A DNA stretch of 64,000 nucleotides from Bacteroidales bacterium. Its GTDB lineage: Bacteria > Bacteroidota > Bacteroidia > Bacteroidales > UBA932. Under the pieces are notes generated by a model. It worked only from the letters and a program-made list of their open reading frames with translations, had not been told where the DNA came from and did no database searches. A program made the position numbers and the translations under genes. This document shows positions 37,502-45,812 of this stretch, piece after piece. Every line of letters begins with the position of its first letter. Position 1 is the first letter of the stretch. Location of the stretch: contig JAFYEZ010000045.1 in the NCBI GenBank assembly GCA_017544005.1, positions 1 through 64,000 on the forward strand. Reading direction: 5' to 3'.

Positions 37502-38425
37502 ATGAAAGTTCTCGTAGCTACTGAGAAGCCTTTTGCAAAGGCAGCTGTCGATGGCATCCGCGCCATCGTCGAGAAAGCAGGTCACGAACTCGCCCTGCTC
37601 GAGAAATATACGGATGTCGCGCAGTTCCACGCTGCTGTCGCTGATGCTGACGCCCTGATCGTCCGTTCGGACAAGGTCACCGCCGAGGTCATCGCGCACG
37701 CGCCCAAGCTGAAGATCGTCGTCCGCGCCGGCGCCGGTTATGACAACCTCGACCTGGCTGCCTGCACGGCAAAGGGTATCGTTGCCATGAATACTCCGGG
37801 CCAGAACTCCAACGCGGTCGCCGAGCTGGCTATCGGCCTGATGATCTACATGAGCCGCAACCAGTTCACGCCGGGCACCGGCCGTGAACTCAAGGGCAAG
37901 ACCGTCGGTATCCACGCCTACGGCAACGTCGGCCGCCTGGTGGCCATGATCGCCAAGAACGGCTTCGGCATGAATGTCATCGCCTTCGACCCGTTCGTCC
38001 CCGCCGAGAAGATGGCCGCTGACGGCGTGAAGGCTGTCGCTTCCATCGAAGAGCTCTATGCCGGCGCAGATTTCCTCTCGCTCCACATTCCCGCCACCGC
38101 TGAGACCAAGGGTTCGATCGGCCGCAAACTCGTCGCTTCGATGCCCAAGGGTGCCTGCCTCGTGAACACCGCCCGCAAGGAGGTCATCAACGAAGAGGAA
38201 CTCATCCAGGTGCTCGCTGAGCGTGAAGACCTTAAATATGTCACCGACATCGCAGCAGAGCGCATGCCGGAGATGAAGGAGAAGTTCGGGAACCGCGTCT
38301 TCGCAACCCCCAAGAAGCAGGGCGCAGAGACCGCCGAGGCCAACATCAACGCCGGCCTGGCAGCTGCCAACCAGATCTGCGACTTCTTCGCAACGGGCAA
38401 CCGCAAATTCCAGGTCAACAAATAA
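37502..38425 (+). CDS. serA: D-3-phosphoglycerate dehydrogenase (short form)
   Basis: First enzyme of serine synthesis, NAD-dependent. The 307-residue protein has the N-terminal substrate region, the Rossmann motif GIHAYGNVGRLVAM and catalytic residues in RAGAGYDNLD and LVNTARKEVINEEEL. There is no ACT or ASB regulatory domain, so feedback by serine through that route is not expected. It lies between serC and the DUF1015 gene with spacings of 12 and 6 bases. Confidence 0.92.
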   Translation: MKVLVATEKPFAKAAVDGIRAIVEKAGHELALLEKYTDVAQFHAAVADADALIVRSDKVTAEVIAHAPKLKIVVRAGAGYDNLDLAACTAKGIVAMNTPGQNSNAVAELAIGLMIYMSRNQFTPGTGRELKGKTVGIHAYGNVGRLVAMIAKNGFGMNVIAFDPFVPAEKMAADGVKAVASIEELYAGADFLSLHIPATAETKGSIGRKLVASMPKGACLVNTARKEVINEEELIQVLAEREDLKYVTDIAAERMPEMKEKFGNRVFATPKKQGAETAEANINAGLAAANQICDFFATGNRKFQVNK

Positions 38426-38431
38426 TCGGTT

Positions 38432-39730
38432 ATGGTCAAAGTAAAACCTTTTGCTGCCATCCGTCCTCCGAAGGCCATCGCCAAGGAGGTTTCGGCACGC
38501 CCCTACGATGTGATGAACTCCGTGGAGGCACGCGCGGAAGCCGGCGAGAAATCGCTGCTCCACATCACCAAGCCGGAGATCGACTTCGAGCCGATTGCCG
38601 GTGAGCACGAGCAGCGCACCTACGACAAGGCCGTGGCCAACTACAAGCTCTGGAAAGAGCGCGGCTGGCTCGCCCGTGACGCCAAGGAGTGCTACTACGT
38701 CTACGCCCAGACGATGGAAGGCCGTACACAGTACGGTATCATCCTCTGCGCCAACACGGACGACTACGCTACGGGCGCCATCAAGAAGCATGAACTCACC
38801 CGCAAGGAGAAGGAAGACGACCGCATGATCCACGTCCGCATCCAGAATGCGAACATCGAGCCGGTCTTCTTCGCCTACCCGGACAACCCTGAGATTGACG
38901 CCATCATGTTCCGTTACATCTCCCACGTGCCCGAATACGATTTCGTCGCCGACGAAGACGGTTTCGGCCACAAGCTCTGGGTGATCGACGACGACAAGGA
39001 CATCGCCCGCATCACAGAAATCTTTGCTGGCATTCCTGCCTTCTATGTGGCTGACGGTCACCACCGTACCGCCGCAGCTGCCCGCGTGGGCGCCGAGAAG
39101 CGCAGCCAGAATCCCAGGCACACGGGCAACGAGGAGTACAACTACTTCATGGCCGTCTGCTTCCCGGACAACCAGCTGAAGATCATCGATTACAACCGCG
39201 TGGTGAAAGACCTCAACGGCCTGAGCGGCAAGCAGTTCTTCGAGGCACTCCAGAAGGATTTCATCGTGGAGTGCAAGTGCGACTGCACCAAGGACGGCGG
39301 TAAGTGCGACTGCGAACTCCCGTGCCACTGCACGTGCTCCGAGCCGTACAAACCCTCCGGTCTGCACAATTTCTCGATGTACTTCGAGGGCGTCTGGTAC
39401 TCGCTCACCGCGAAACCCGGCACCTACAACGATGCAGACCCGATCGGCGTGCTCGACGTCACCATCCTCTCGAACCTCGTCTTTGACAAGATCCTGAACC
39501 TCGGTGACCTGCGCACCTCCAACCGTATCGACTTCGTAGGCGGCATCCGCGGCCTCGGCGAACTCAAGAAGCGCGTGGACAGCGGCGAAATGGCCGTTGC
39601 CTTCGCCCTCTACCCGGTCTCCATGCAGCAGCTGATCAATATTGCCGACACCGGCAACATCATGCCGCCCAAGACCACCTGGTTCGAACCGAAACTCCGC
39701 AGCGGTCTCGCCATCCACGAGCTGGACTAA
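38432..39730 (+). CDS. DUF1015 protein with a cysteine-rich insertion
   Basis: A 432-residue cytosolic protein of the DUF1015 family, which commonly follows serC-serA in Bacteroidota and has been thought to take part in amino-acid metabolism. Family blocks include PFAAIRPPKAIAKEVSARPYDVM, FYVADGHHRTAAAARV and GVLDVTILSNLV. Around residues 279-301 lies a segment with eight Cys and one His in about 22 residues (CKCDC, KCDC, CHCTC groups), metallothionein-like and absent from the family members I can recall. It may bind zinc, copper or an iron-sulfur cluster; this is inference. Confidence 0.85.
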   Translation: MVKVKPFAAIRPPKAIAKEVSARPYDVMNSVEARAEAGEKSLLHITKPEIDFEPIAGEHEQRTYDKAVANYKLWKERGWLARDAKECYYVYAQTMEGRTQYGIILCANTDDYATGAIKKHELTRKEKEDDRMIHVRIQNANIEPVFFAYPDNPEIDAIMFRYISHVPEYDFVADEDGFGHKLWVIDDDKDIARITEIFAGIPAFYVADGHHRTAAAARVGAEKRSQNPRHTGNEEYNYFMAVCFPDNQLKIIDYNRVVKDLNGLSGKQFFEALQKDFIVECKCDCTKDGGKCDCELPCHCTCSEPYKPSGLHNFSMYFEGVWYSLTAKPGTYNDADPIGVLDVTILSNLVFDKILNLGDLRTSNRIDFVGGIRGLGELKKRVDSGEMAVAFALYPVSMQQLINIADTGNIMPPKTTWFEPKLRSGLAIHELD

Positions 39731-39751
39731 GGCTGACACAGGAACCTGTGT

Positions 39752-39785
39752 AAAGTGCTGCCCCCCCCCGGGGTGGCACTTTTCT
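39752..39785 (+). terminator. Terminator between DUF1015 and pgeF
   Basis: AAAGTGC (39752-39758) pairs with GCACTTT, with a C-run/GGGG inner stem and T-rich tail on the plus strand. A second perfect hairpin (ACACAGG/CCTGTGT, 39736-39751) lies just upstream. The A-rich left flank would let it act on the convergent pgeF transcript as well. Confidence 0.62.
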
Positions 39786-39786
39786 T

Positions 39787-40491
39787 TTATTTACACAGGC
39801 GGATGGCGGTGAGGAGGCGGCCACAGGCGGGGCCGTCGCGACGGGCGGACCAGAAGCGGGAATCTGTGTAGGTATCCAGGCCGGTGACCGTGATATGCTC
39901 CGGCGGGACGCCCAGGGTCTCCAGGAGCCAGCGGTTGGCCTGCCAGAGATCGATATGCAGGCCGCCCTGCATCGTGCCGGGCACCCGCGGACCGCGGTCG
40001 GAAAGAATCTCGGCGAGCGGGAACCCTTCCGCAGCGAAGCGTTCTGCGACCTCCGGCCCCACCTGGAAAGAGTCTGGCGAAATCCCCGGACCGATCAAGG
40101 CACGCAGGTCGGCGGGCGAAGTCCCGTAGCTTTCCGCCATCACGGAAACGGTCTTGGCGACAATCTTGAGGACCGTCCCCTTCCAGCCCGCATGGATGGC
40201 GGCAACCGCCTGACGGACGGGATCATAGAGCAGCACGGGAATACAGTCTGCCGTACGGACGCCGATGGCAAAATCCCGGAGGTCAGTCACTACGGCATCG
40301 CAATCCTCCGGCCGGCGGCGGGTGCGGGCGCTGACCACGGTGACACCCACGCCATGGACCTGGTGCGGCTGCAAGACCGGCCAAGGCAGGCCGACAGCCC
40401 GGGCATGGGGACGGGGAACGCCGGCGGGGCGCAGCGTCGAAAAGGCCACTACGCCGGAGGCCAGATCATATTTCAGCAGATTGTACTCCAT
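39787..40491 (-). CDS. pgeF: Purine nucleoside phosphorylase/polyphenol oxidase-like LACC1 family protein
   Basis: Zinc protein of the YfiH/PgeF/LACC1 family, with reported purine nucleoside phosphorylase, adenosine deaminase and peptidoglycan-editing roles. The 234 residues hold the metal/catalytic motifs QPHQVHG, TADCIPVLLYD, AIHAGWKGT and ALIGPGISPDSFQVG. The start MEYNLLKYD is used; longer frames run into the divergent promoter region. The -7 element TAACTTTG ends only 6 bases from the ATG, implying a leaderless or near-leaderless message. Confidence 0.88.
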   Translation of the reverse strand: MEYNLLKYDLASGVVAFSTLRPAGVPRPHARAVGLPWPVLQPHQVHGVGVTVVSARTRRRPEDCDAVVTDLRDFAIGVRTADCIPVLLYDPVRQAVAAIHAGWKGTVLKIVAKTVSVMAESYGTSPADLRALIGPGISPDSFQVGPEVAERFAAEGFPLAEILSDRGPRVPGTMQGGLHIDLWQANRWLLETLGVPPEHITVTGLDTYTDSRFWSARRDGPACGRLLTAIRLCK

Positions 40492-40497
40492 CGTGCA

Positions 40498-40505
40498 CAA
40501 AGTTA
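40498..40505 (-). promoter_or_regulatory. -7 element of pgeF
   Basis: On the minus strand TAACTTTG, a full TAnnTTTG match, 6 bases before the pgeF ATG. No clear -33 element is seen. Confidence 0.5.
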
Positions 40506-40526
40506 GTGAAATCCCGTGGAAATCGC

Positions 40527-40534
40527 TATATTTG
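40527..40534 (+). promoter_or_regulatory. -7 element of the FucP-like permease operon
   Basis: TATATTTG, a perfect match, with TTAG (40503-40506) 20 bases upstream as a weak -33. It is back to back with the pgeF promoter. Confidence 0.58.
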
Positions 40535-40540
40535 TCGATT

Positions 40541-40557
40541 GCCGTGGCAGCCACGGC
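40541..40557 (+). other. 5'-UTR hairpin of the FucP-like permease gene
   Basis: GCCGTGG (40541-40547) and CCACGGC (40551-40557) around a 3-base loop form a perfect GC-rich 7-bp hairpin right after the transcription start expected from 40527-40534. It could stabilise the message or serve as an operator. Confidence 0.45.
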
Positions 40558-40594
40558 ATTGGATTTGCAGACAATCAAAACAACAAATCATACT

Positions 40595-41872
40595 ATGGAA
40601 TCTCAGAAAAAGCAGAACTACACGCCCGCTATTATCGTGATGTTCGCCCTTTTCTTCATGATCGCCTTCGTCACGAACCTCGCCGGTTCGATGGGCGTGG
40701 TGGTCACGAACCAGTTCGGCGCCAGCAAGGCCCTCAGCCAGCTGGGCTCCCTGGCCAACTTTATCGCCTATGCCTGCATGGGCATTCCGGCCGGCCTGAT
40801 TCTCAAGCGCAAAGGCTACAAATTCACGGCGCTCGCCGCTGTAATCGTAGGCTTTACCGGCGTGGGAATCCAGTTCCTCTCCGGTTACCTGGAGAGCTTC
40901 TTTGTCTATGTGCTCGGCGCCTTCGTGGCCGGCTTCTCCATGTGTATGCTCAATACCGTGGTCAATCCGATGCTCAACACCCTCGGTGGGGGCGGCAACC
41001 GCGGTAACCAGCTGATTCAGTGGGGCGGTTCCTGCAACTCGATCGGCGGCACCATCGCCCCGTTCCTGGTTGGCTGGCTCGTGGGCGGCTCCATCAAGGA
41101 CGCCACCGTGGCCAAGGCTGCACCGGTCATGATCATCGCCATGGCCATCTTCGCCATCGCCTTCGTCGTGATTTCGCTCACCCGGATTCCGGAGCCGCAC
41201 ATGGAAACGGCGGAAGAAAAAGCGGCCCGCCGCGCCGGGAGCAAGGTGAAAGACCCGCACAGTCCGCTGAGTTTCCGACACTTCGTACTGGGCGCTATCG
41301 CCATCTTCTTCTATGTAGGGATTGAGGTGGGCATTCCGAATACGGCCAATGTCTATTTCTCCGGCCTGGATTGGGTGGGTCCCGCCATCACCGGCACCTT
41401 CATCAGCGCCTACTGGCTCTGCATGCTGTTCGGCCGTCTGATCGGTGCATCGGTCGGCGGCAAGGTCTCCGGCAAATCGATGCTGGTCTGGACCTCCGCG
41501 GCAGCCATTCTCTTCATCCTGCTGGCCATCTTCATTCCCGAACAGGTCACCCTCGGCGGTAAGGCGCCGCTCAGCCTGCTCTTCCTGACCCTCTGCGGAC
41601 TCTGCACCTCCGTGATGTGGGGCGCCATTTTCAACATGGCGGTAGAGGGACTCGGCAAGTACACGGCTGCGGCTTCCGGCATTTTCATGGTGCTGGTCTG
41701 CGGCGGCGGTATCATCCCCTTCCTGCAGAACCTGCTGGCCGATGCGACCCTCTTCGGCGCCAAGGTTGGTTCCATGAACAGTTACTGGCTGATCGCCCTC
41801 TGTCTCGGCTACCTGATCTTCTACGCCCTGCGCGGATCGAAAAACGTCAACAAGGATATCCCGACCGAATAA
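40595..41872 (+). CDS. fucP: FucP-like sugar permease (MFS)
   Basis: Inner-membrane sugar:proton symporter of 425 residues with twelve predicted helices. FucP/GluP features include FFMIAFVTNLAGSMGVVVTNQFG, GIPAGLILKRKGYK, MLNTVVNPMLNTLGGG and NSIGGTIAPFLVGWLV. The central loop has the charged stretch METAEEKAARRAGSK. Exact sugar (fucose, glucose, galactose or other) cannot be told. Upstream in-frame codons lie antisense to pgeF and are not used. The thioredoxin-like gene follows after 10 bases. Confidence 0.85.
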   Translation: MESQKKQNYTPAIIVMFALFFMIAFVTNLAGSMGVVVTNQFGASKALSQLGSLANFIAYACMGIPAGLILKRKGYKFTALAAVIVGFTGVGIQFLSGYLESFFVYVLGAFVAGFSMCMLNTVVNPMLNTLGGGGNRGNQLIQWGGSCNSIGGTIAPFLVGWLVGGSIKDATVAKAAPVMIIAMAIFAIAFVVISLTRIPEPHMETAEEKAARRAGSKVKDPHSPLSFRHFVLGAIAIFFYVGIEVGIPNTANVYFSGLDWVGPAITGTFISAYWLCMLFGRLIGASVGGKVSGKSMLVWTSAAAILFILLAIFIPEQVTLGGKAPLSLLFLTLCGLCTSVMWGAIFNMAVEGLGKYTAAASGIFMVLVCGGGIIPFLQNLLADATLFGAKVGSMNSYWLIALCLGYLIFYALRGSKNVNKDIPTE

Positions 41873-41882
41873 TACCCACTCC

Positions 41883-42950
41883 ATGAAAAAGTTATTCACC
41901 CTGTTCGTCCTGGGTCTGCTGGCAGCCTCCTGTGCGCAGAAAGACCCCAACTTCTGCTATATTGAAGGCAAGGTGAGCGGCCCCTACGAAGCGGAAGGCG
42001 CCTCGCTCAGCATCGCCGCGATGAACGAGAATCCCACGGTCATCGAGCTGAAGGAAGACGGCACCTTCTCCGCCATCCTGCCTGCCGACAAGACGACCAT
42101 CGCCCGGGTCTCGCTGACCGAAAAAGACCAGCGCCGTGCAAAGTACCGCGCCGAATTCATTCCGGAGAGCGGCTCCGTCAAGATCATCCTCGATGAGAAC
42201 ATTCGGGCGAAAGGCGGTCCCGCCAACCGCGCATACGACAAGTTCAAGGAGTATTCCCGCAAACAGGCCACGGAGTTCAACGCGCTGGACATGGATGATC
42301 CCGCTTCGGAAGCCAAACGAGAGAAACTGGTGAAAGCCTATCAGGGACGGTGCGAGAAGCTCTTTGCCGACAACGCCGACAACTGGGTGGGACTGATGGC
42401 CCTGACCAACCTGATGTATGACTTCTCGCTCGAAGAGCTGGATGCGCACCTGGCCGTCGCGGCCGACTTCATCCGCGAGAATCAGATGATCCAGGACTAC
42501 CACGCCTCCCTGGAGGCCCAGGCAAACACCGCCGAGGGGCGCCCGTTCGTGGACTTCTCCGGTGTGACGCCGGAGGGCAAAACCGCCAGCCTGTCGGATT
42601 TCGTGGGCCGGGGCAACTATACCCTGGTCGATTTCTGGGCATCCTGGTGCGGTCCCTGCCGACAGGAGATGCCCAACATCCGGGACCTCTACCGGACGTT
42701 CCACCCGCGCGGACTGGATGTCCTGAGCGTAGCGGTCTGGGACAACGACAACAGCCAGAGCCGGGTGGCCATTCAGGAGATGGAAATGACCTGGAACCAC
42801 CTGTTTATGGGAATGGACAAGACGCCGACCGAGCGCTACGGGATCTTCGGCATTCCCCACCTGATTCTATTTGCGCCGGACGGAACCATCTACAAACGCG
42901 GGCTCCGCGGCGACGAACTCCGAGATACGATTGCAGAATTATTCAATTGA
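41883..42950 (+). CDS. TlpA/ResA-like thiol-disulfide oxidoreductase lipoprotein
   Basis: A 355-residue envelope protein with a lipoprotein signal (LGLLAASC), an N-terminal DUF4369 domain (FCYIEGKVSGPYEAEGASLSI), a helical middle part, and a C-terminal thioredoxin-like domain with the active site WASWCGPCRQEMP (about residue 255). The cis-Pro region reads FGIPHLILFAPDG. This is the common Bacteroidota TlpA-DUF4369 architecture, involved in disulfide reduction or oxidation in the periplasm. It is one base upstream of the M16 protease gene. Confidence 0.9.
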   Translation: MKKLFTLFVLGLLAASCAQKDPNFCYIEGKVSGPYEAEGASLSIAAMNENPTVIELKEDGTFSAILPADKTTIARVSLTEKDQRRAKYRAEFIPESGSVKIILDENIRAKGGPANRAYDKFKEYSRKQATEFNALDMDDPASEAKREKLVKAYQGRCEKLFADNADNWVGLMALTNLMYDFSLEELDAHLAVAADFIRENQMIQDYHASLEAQANTAEGRPFVDFSGVTPEGKTASLSDFVGRGNYTLVDFWASWCGPCRQEMPNIRDLYRTFHPRGLDVLSVAVWDNDNSQSRVAIQEMEMTWNHLFMGMDKTPTERYGIFGIPHLILFAPDGTIYKRGLRGDELRDTIAELFN

Positions 42951-42951
42951 T

Positions 42952-45756
42952 ATGAAAAAGTTATTGTTCATGGCAGCCGTGCTGCTGACGGCTTCCACCG
43001 CGTTCGCGCAAATTGACCCGAACGCCCCCCTGCAGAGGGATCCCAACCTGCTGTACGGCCAGCTCGACAATGGGATGACCTACTATATCATGCACAACGA
43101 CCTGCCCGCCCAGCGTGCAGAGTTCTACCTGCTCAATGATATCGGTGCCATCCAGGAGACGCCCGCACAGAACGGCCTGGCGCATTTCCAGGAGCACATG
43201 TGCCTCAATGGCACGAAGAACTTCCCGGGCAAGGGAATCATCGAATACATGCAGAGCATCGGCGCCAGCTTCGGCGGCAATGTCAATGCATCGACCGGCG
43301 TTGAGCAGACCATTTACATGTTCACCAACATCCCGGTAACCCGCGAGGGCATTATCGACTCCACCCTGCTCGCCATCCACGACTATGCCGCTTTCGTGAC
43401 CAACGATCCCGTCGAAATCGACAAGGAGCGCGGCGTGATCATCGAGGAATGGCGTACCCGCCGCACCGCCGACTGGCGCATGATGGAGAAGACCTGGGAG
43501 ACCCTCTACAAGGGTTCCAAGTACGCTACCTGCAACGTCATCGGCACCAAGGAGAACCTGGAGACCTTCCCCGCTGAAGAACTCGTCAAGTTCTACCAGA
43601 CCTGGTACCGTCCGGATCTGCAGGCTATCGTCGTGATCGGCGATATCGACCCGCAGCAGGTGCTTGAGAAGGTAAAGAAGACATTCGCCGACGTCCCAGC
43701 CCGCGTGAATCCCGAGCCCAAGGGCGTCTATCCTACACCGGACAATGCAGAACCGATCGTAGGCATCATCACCGACCCGGAGGCACGCACCACCCAGGTG
43801 AGCGCCTATGTCAAGAGCCAGCCGATGCCCAAGATGTACATGAGCTACGGTGTCGGCTACATGACCGACCTGCTGAAGGATGTCATCAACGCCATGTTCA
43901 GCGAGCGCCTGAACGATATCGCACACCAGCCGAACGCTCCGTTCCTCCACGCACAGGCGGCCTGGACCCGCGTCAACAACTTCATGGATGCCTTCCAGAT
44001 GGTTGCTGTCACCAAGGACGGCGAGGGCGCCAAGGGCCTTTCAGCCGTGCTGACCGAGGTGGAAAAGGCACGCCGCTACGGCTTCTCGCAGGCAGAATAC
44101 GACCGTGTCAAGACCAACATGATTGCCCAGGCGGAGCGCGCCACTTCCAACGCCTCCACCCGCCGCAGCCCCGAACTTGTGTACGGTGCAATCGCAGATT
44201 TCCTCTATGGTTACCCGATGATGGCGCCCGATTATGTCGAGCAGCAGCTGAAGGGCTACCTTTCCATGATTCCGCTCGCACAGATCAACCAGATCGTGGC
44301 CGCAACTGACTACAGCCAGAACCTCGTCATCATCTATACGGCGCCTGAAAAGCCCGGTTTGACGCATCCGACCGAGGCTGACCTCGCCGGCATCGTGACC
44401 GCCGTCAAGGCTTCCGAAATCCAGGCCAACGAGGCAGAAGAAGAGATGGGCGAACTGCTCGACGCCTCCAAGCTCAAGGGCAGCAAGACCCGCAAAGAGG
44501 CCGGCGGCCTCTACGGCTCCACCGTCTGGACGCTGCGCAACGGCATCCGCGTGACCATCCGTCCCTCGCAGTACAACAAGGAAGAGGTCCGCTTCAACAT
44601 GAGCATCCCGGGCGGCCAGTCGCTGATTGAAGATGCGGAGATTGCTTCGATGGACAACAACGTGATCACGCTCTACAGCCAGCTCTGCGGTCTGTCCGAC
44701 TTCCCTGCAACGAAACTGACCAAGATGCTCACCGGCAAGATCGTTTCCGAATCACCCTACATTGACGATCTCTACCACGGTGTCAACGGCTCCTGCGCCC
44801 CGAAGGATCTCGAGACGCTGCTCCAGCTGGTGTATCTCCAGGTGGTGAGCCCGCGTTTCGTGGAAGATGAATTTGCCCCGGGCCTCGCCCAGATGCACGC
44901 CATCGTCCCGAACCTCGAGAAGCAGCCGGACTTCAAACTCTCCAAGAAGTATCTGGAAGTTGCCTACAACAACAATCCGCGCCAGGAACTGATCTCCAGC
45001 GAGAAACTCGCCAAGATTTCCCTCGCTTCCTTCGAGCGTTCCTACCGCAAGCTCTTCTCCAACCTGGCAGGCGCGAACGTGATTCTGACCGGCAACTTCG
45101 ACCCGACGACGGCCAAGCCGCTGGTAGAAAAGTATATCGGTTCTCTTCCCACCAAGAAGGCCGGCAAGTGGATCGACCGGAAGGTGGATCTGGTCAAGGG
45201 TCAGGTCAGCGAGACCTTCACCGTCCCGATGGAGACCTCCAAGACCAGCTGCATCCTGATTGCCAGCGGAAAGATTGACGCAAACCCGCGCAACCGCCTC
45301 ATCCTGGAAGCTTTGAACGATTGCATGGACCAGCTCTACACCGAGACCATCCGGGAGGAAGAGGGCGGTACCTACGGCGTAGGCACCCGCGTCACCTCCG
45401 TGAGCATTCCCAAGCCCGAGGCGCAGATCTTCATCCAGTTCGACACCGATCCGGACCGCGCCGAGAAACTGATCGGCATGGCCCTCGACGGTCTCCATTC
45501 GATGGCTGTCTCCGGCCCGACCGACGTCCAGCTCTCCAAAGCCAAGGAGAACATGCTCAAGCGCGTTCCCGAGAGCCGCATCAACAACCGCTACTGGGGC
45601 GGCGTCCTGCTGCAGTACTACAACACGGGCAACGACCTCGACACGGGCAAGGAGGATCTGATCAATTCCATCACCGTGGACGATGTCCGCAACCTCATGA
45701 AGGAACTGCTTGACCAGAACAACCTGATCAAGATCGTGATGAATCCGGAGAAATAA
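42952..45756 (+). CDS. M16 (insulinase/pitrilysin) family zinc protease
   Basis: Exported protease of 934 residues with signal peptide MKKLLFMAAVLLTASTAFAQ. The inverted zinc motif HxxEH is in GLAHFQEHMCLNGT (about residue 80), with the downstream Glu expected in ERGVIIEEWR. Two M16 repeats follow, the second (from about residue 520) lacking a zinc motif, the usual single-chain arrangement. It is last in the fucP-tlpA-M16 unit, whose end is marked by a hairpin. Confidence 0.92.
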   Translation: MKKLLFMAAVLLTASTAFAQIDPNAPLQRDPNLLYGQLDNGMTYYIMHNDLPAQRAEFYLLNDIGAIQETPAQNGLAHFQEHMCLNGTKNFPGKGIIEYMQSIGASFGGNVNASTGVEQTIYMFTNIPVTREGIIDSTLLAIHDYAAFVTNDPVEIDKERGVIIEEWRTRRTADWRMMEKTWETLYKGSKYATCNVIGTKENLETFPAEELVKFYQTWYRPDLQAIVVIGDIDPQQVLEKVKKTFADVPARVNPEPKGVYPTPDNAEPIVGIITDPEARTTQVSAYVKSQPMPKMYMSYGVGYMTDLLKDVINAMFSERLNDIAHQPNAPFLHAQAAWTRVNNFMDAFQMVAVTKDGEGAKGLSAVLTEVEKARRYGFSQAEYDRVKTNMIAQAERATSNASTRRSPELVYGAIADFLYGYPMMAPDYVEQQLKGYLSMIPLAQINQIVAATDYSQNLVIIYTAPEKPGLTHPTEADLAGIVTAVKASEIQANEAEEEMGELLDASKLKGSKTRKEAGGLYGSTVWTLRNGIRVTIRPSQYNKEEVRFNMSIPGGQSLIEDAEIASMDNNVITLYSQLCGLSDFPATKLTKMLTGKIVSESPYIDDLYHGVNGSCAPKDLETLLQLVYLQVVSPRFVEDEFAPGLAQMHAIVPNLEKQPDFKLSKKYLEVAYNNNPRQELISSEKLAKISLASFERSYRKLFSNLAGANVILTGNFDPTTAKPLVEKYIGSLPTKKAGKWIDRKVDLVKGQVSETFTVPMETSKTSCILIASGKIDANPRNRLILEALNDCMDQLYTETIREEEGGTYGVGTRVTSVSIPKPEAQIFIQFDTDPDRAEKLIGMALDGLHSMAVSGPTDVQLSKAKENMLKRVPESRINNRYWGGVLLQYYNTGNDLDTGKEDLINSITVDDVRNLMKELLDQNNLIKIVMNPEK

Positions 45757-45780
45757 CCGGAAGATTCAAGTCTTACGCGG

Positions 45781-45812
45781 AGCGGCCGGCCTACTTCAGG
45801 CTGGCCGCTTTT
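45781..45812. terminator. Shared terminator between the M16 protease and pyrB
   Basis: AGCGGCC (45781-45787) pairs with GGCCGCT (45803-45809), followed by TTTT on the plus strand. The hairpin contains the pyrB stop codon, so it closes both converging transcripts. Confidence 0.55.

Noticed and set aside
36389..39739. A 1116-codon open frame on the minus strand
   Set aside because: It is antisense to serC, serA and the DUF1015 gene, all with intact motifs and a good promoter. It is a composition shadow.
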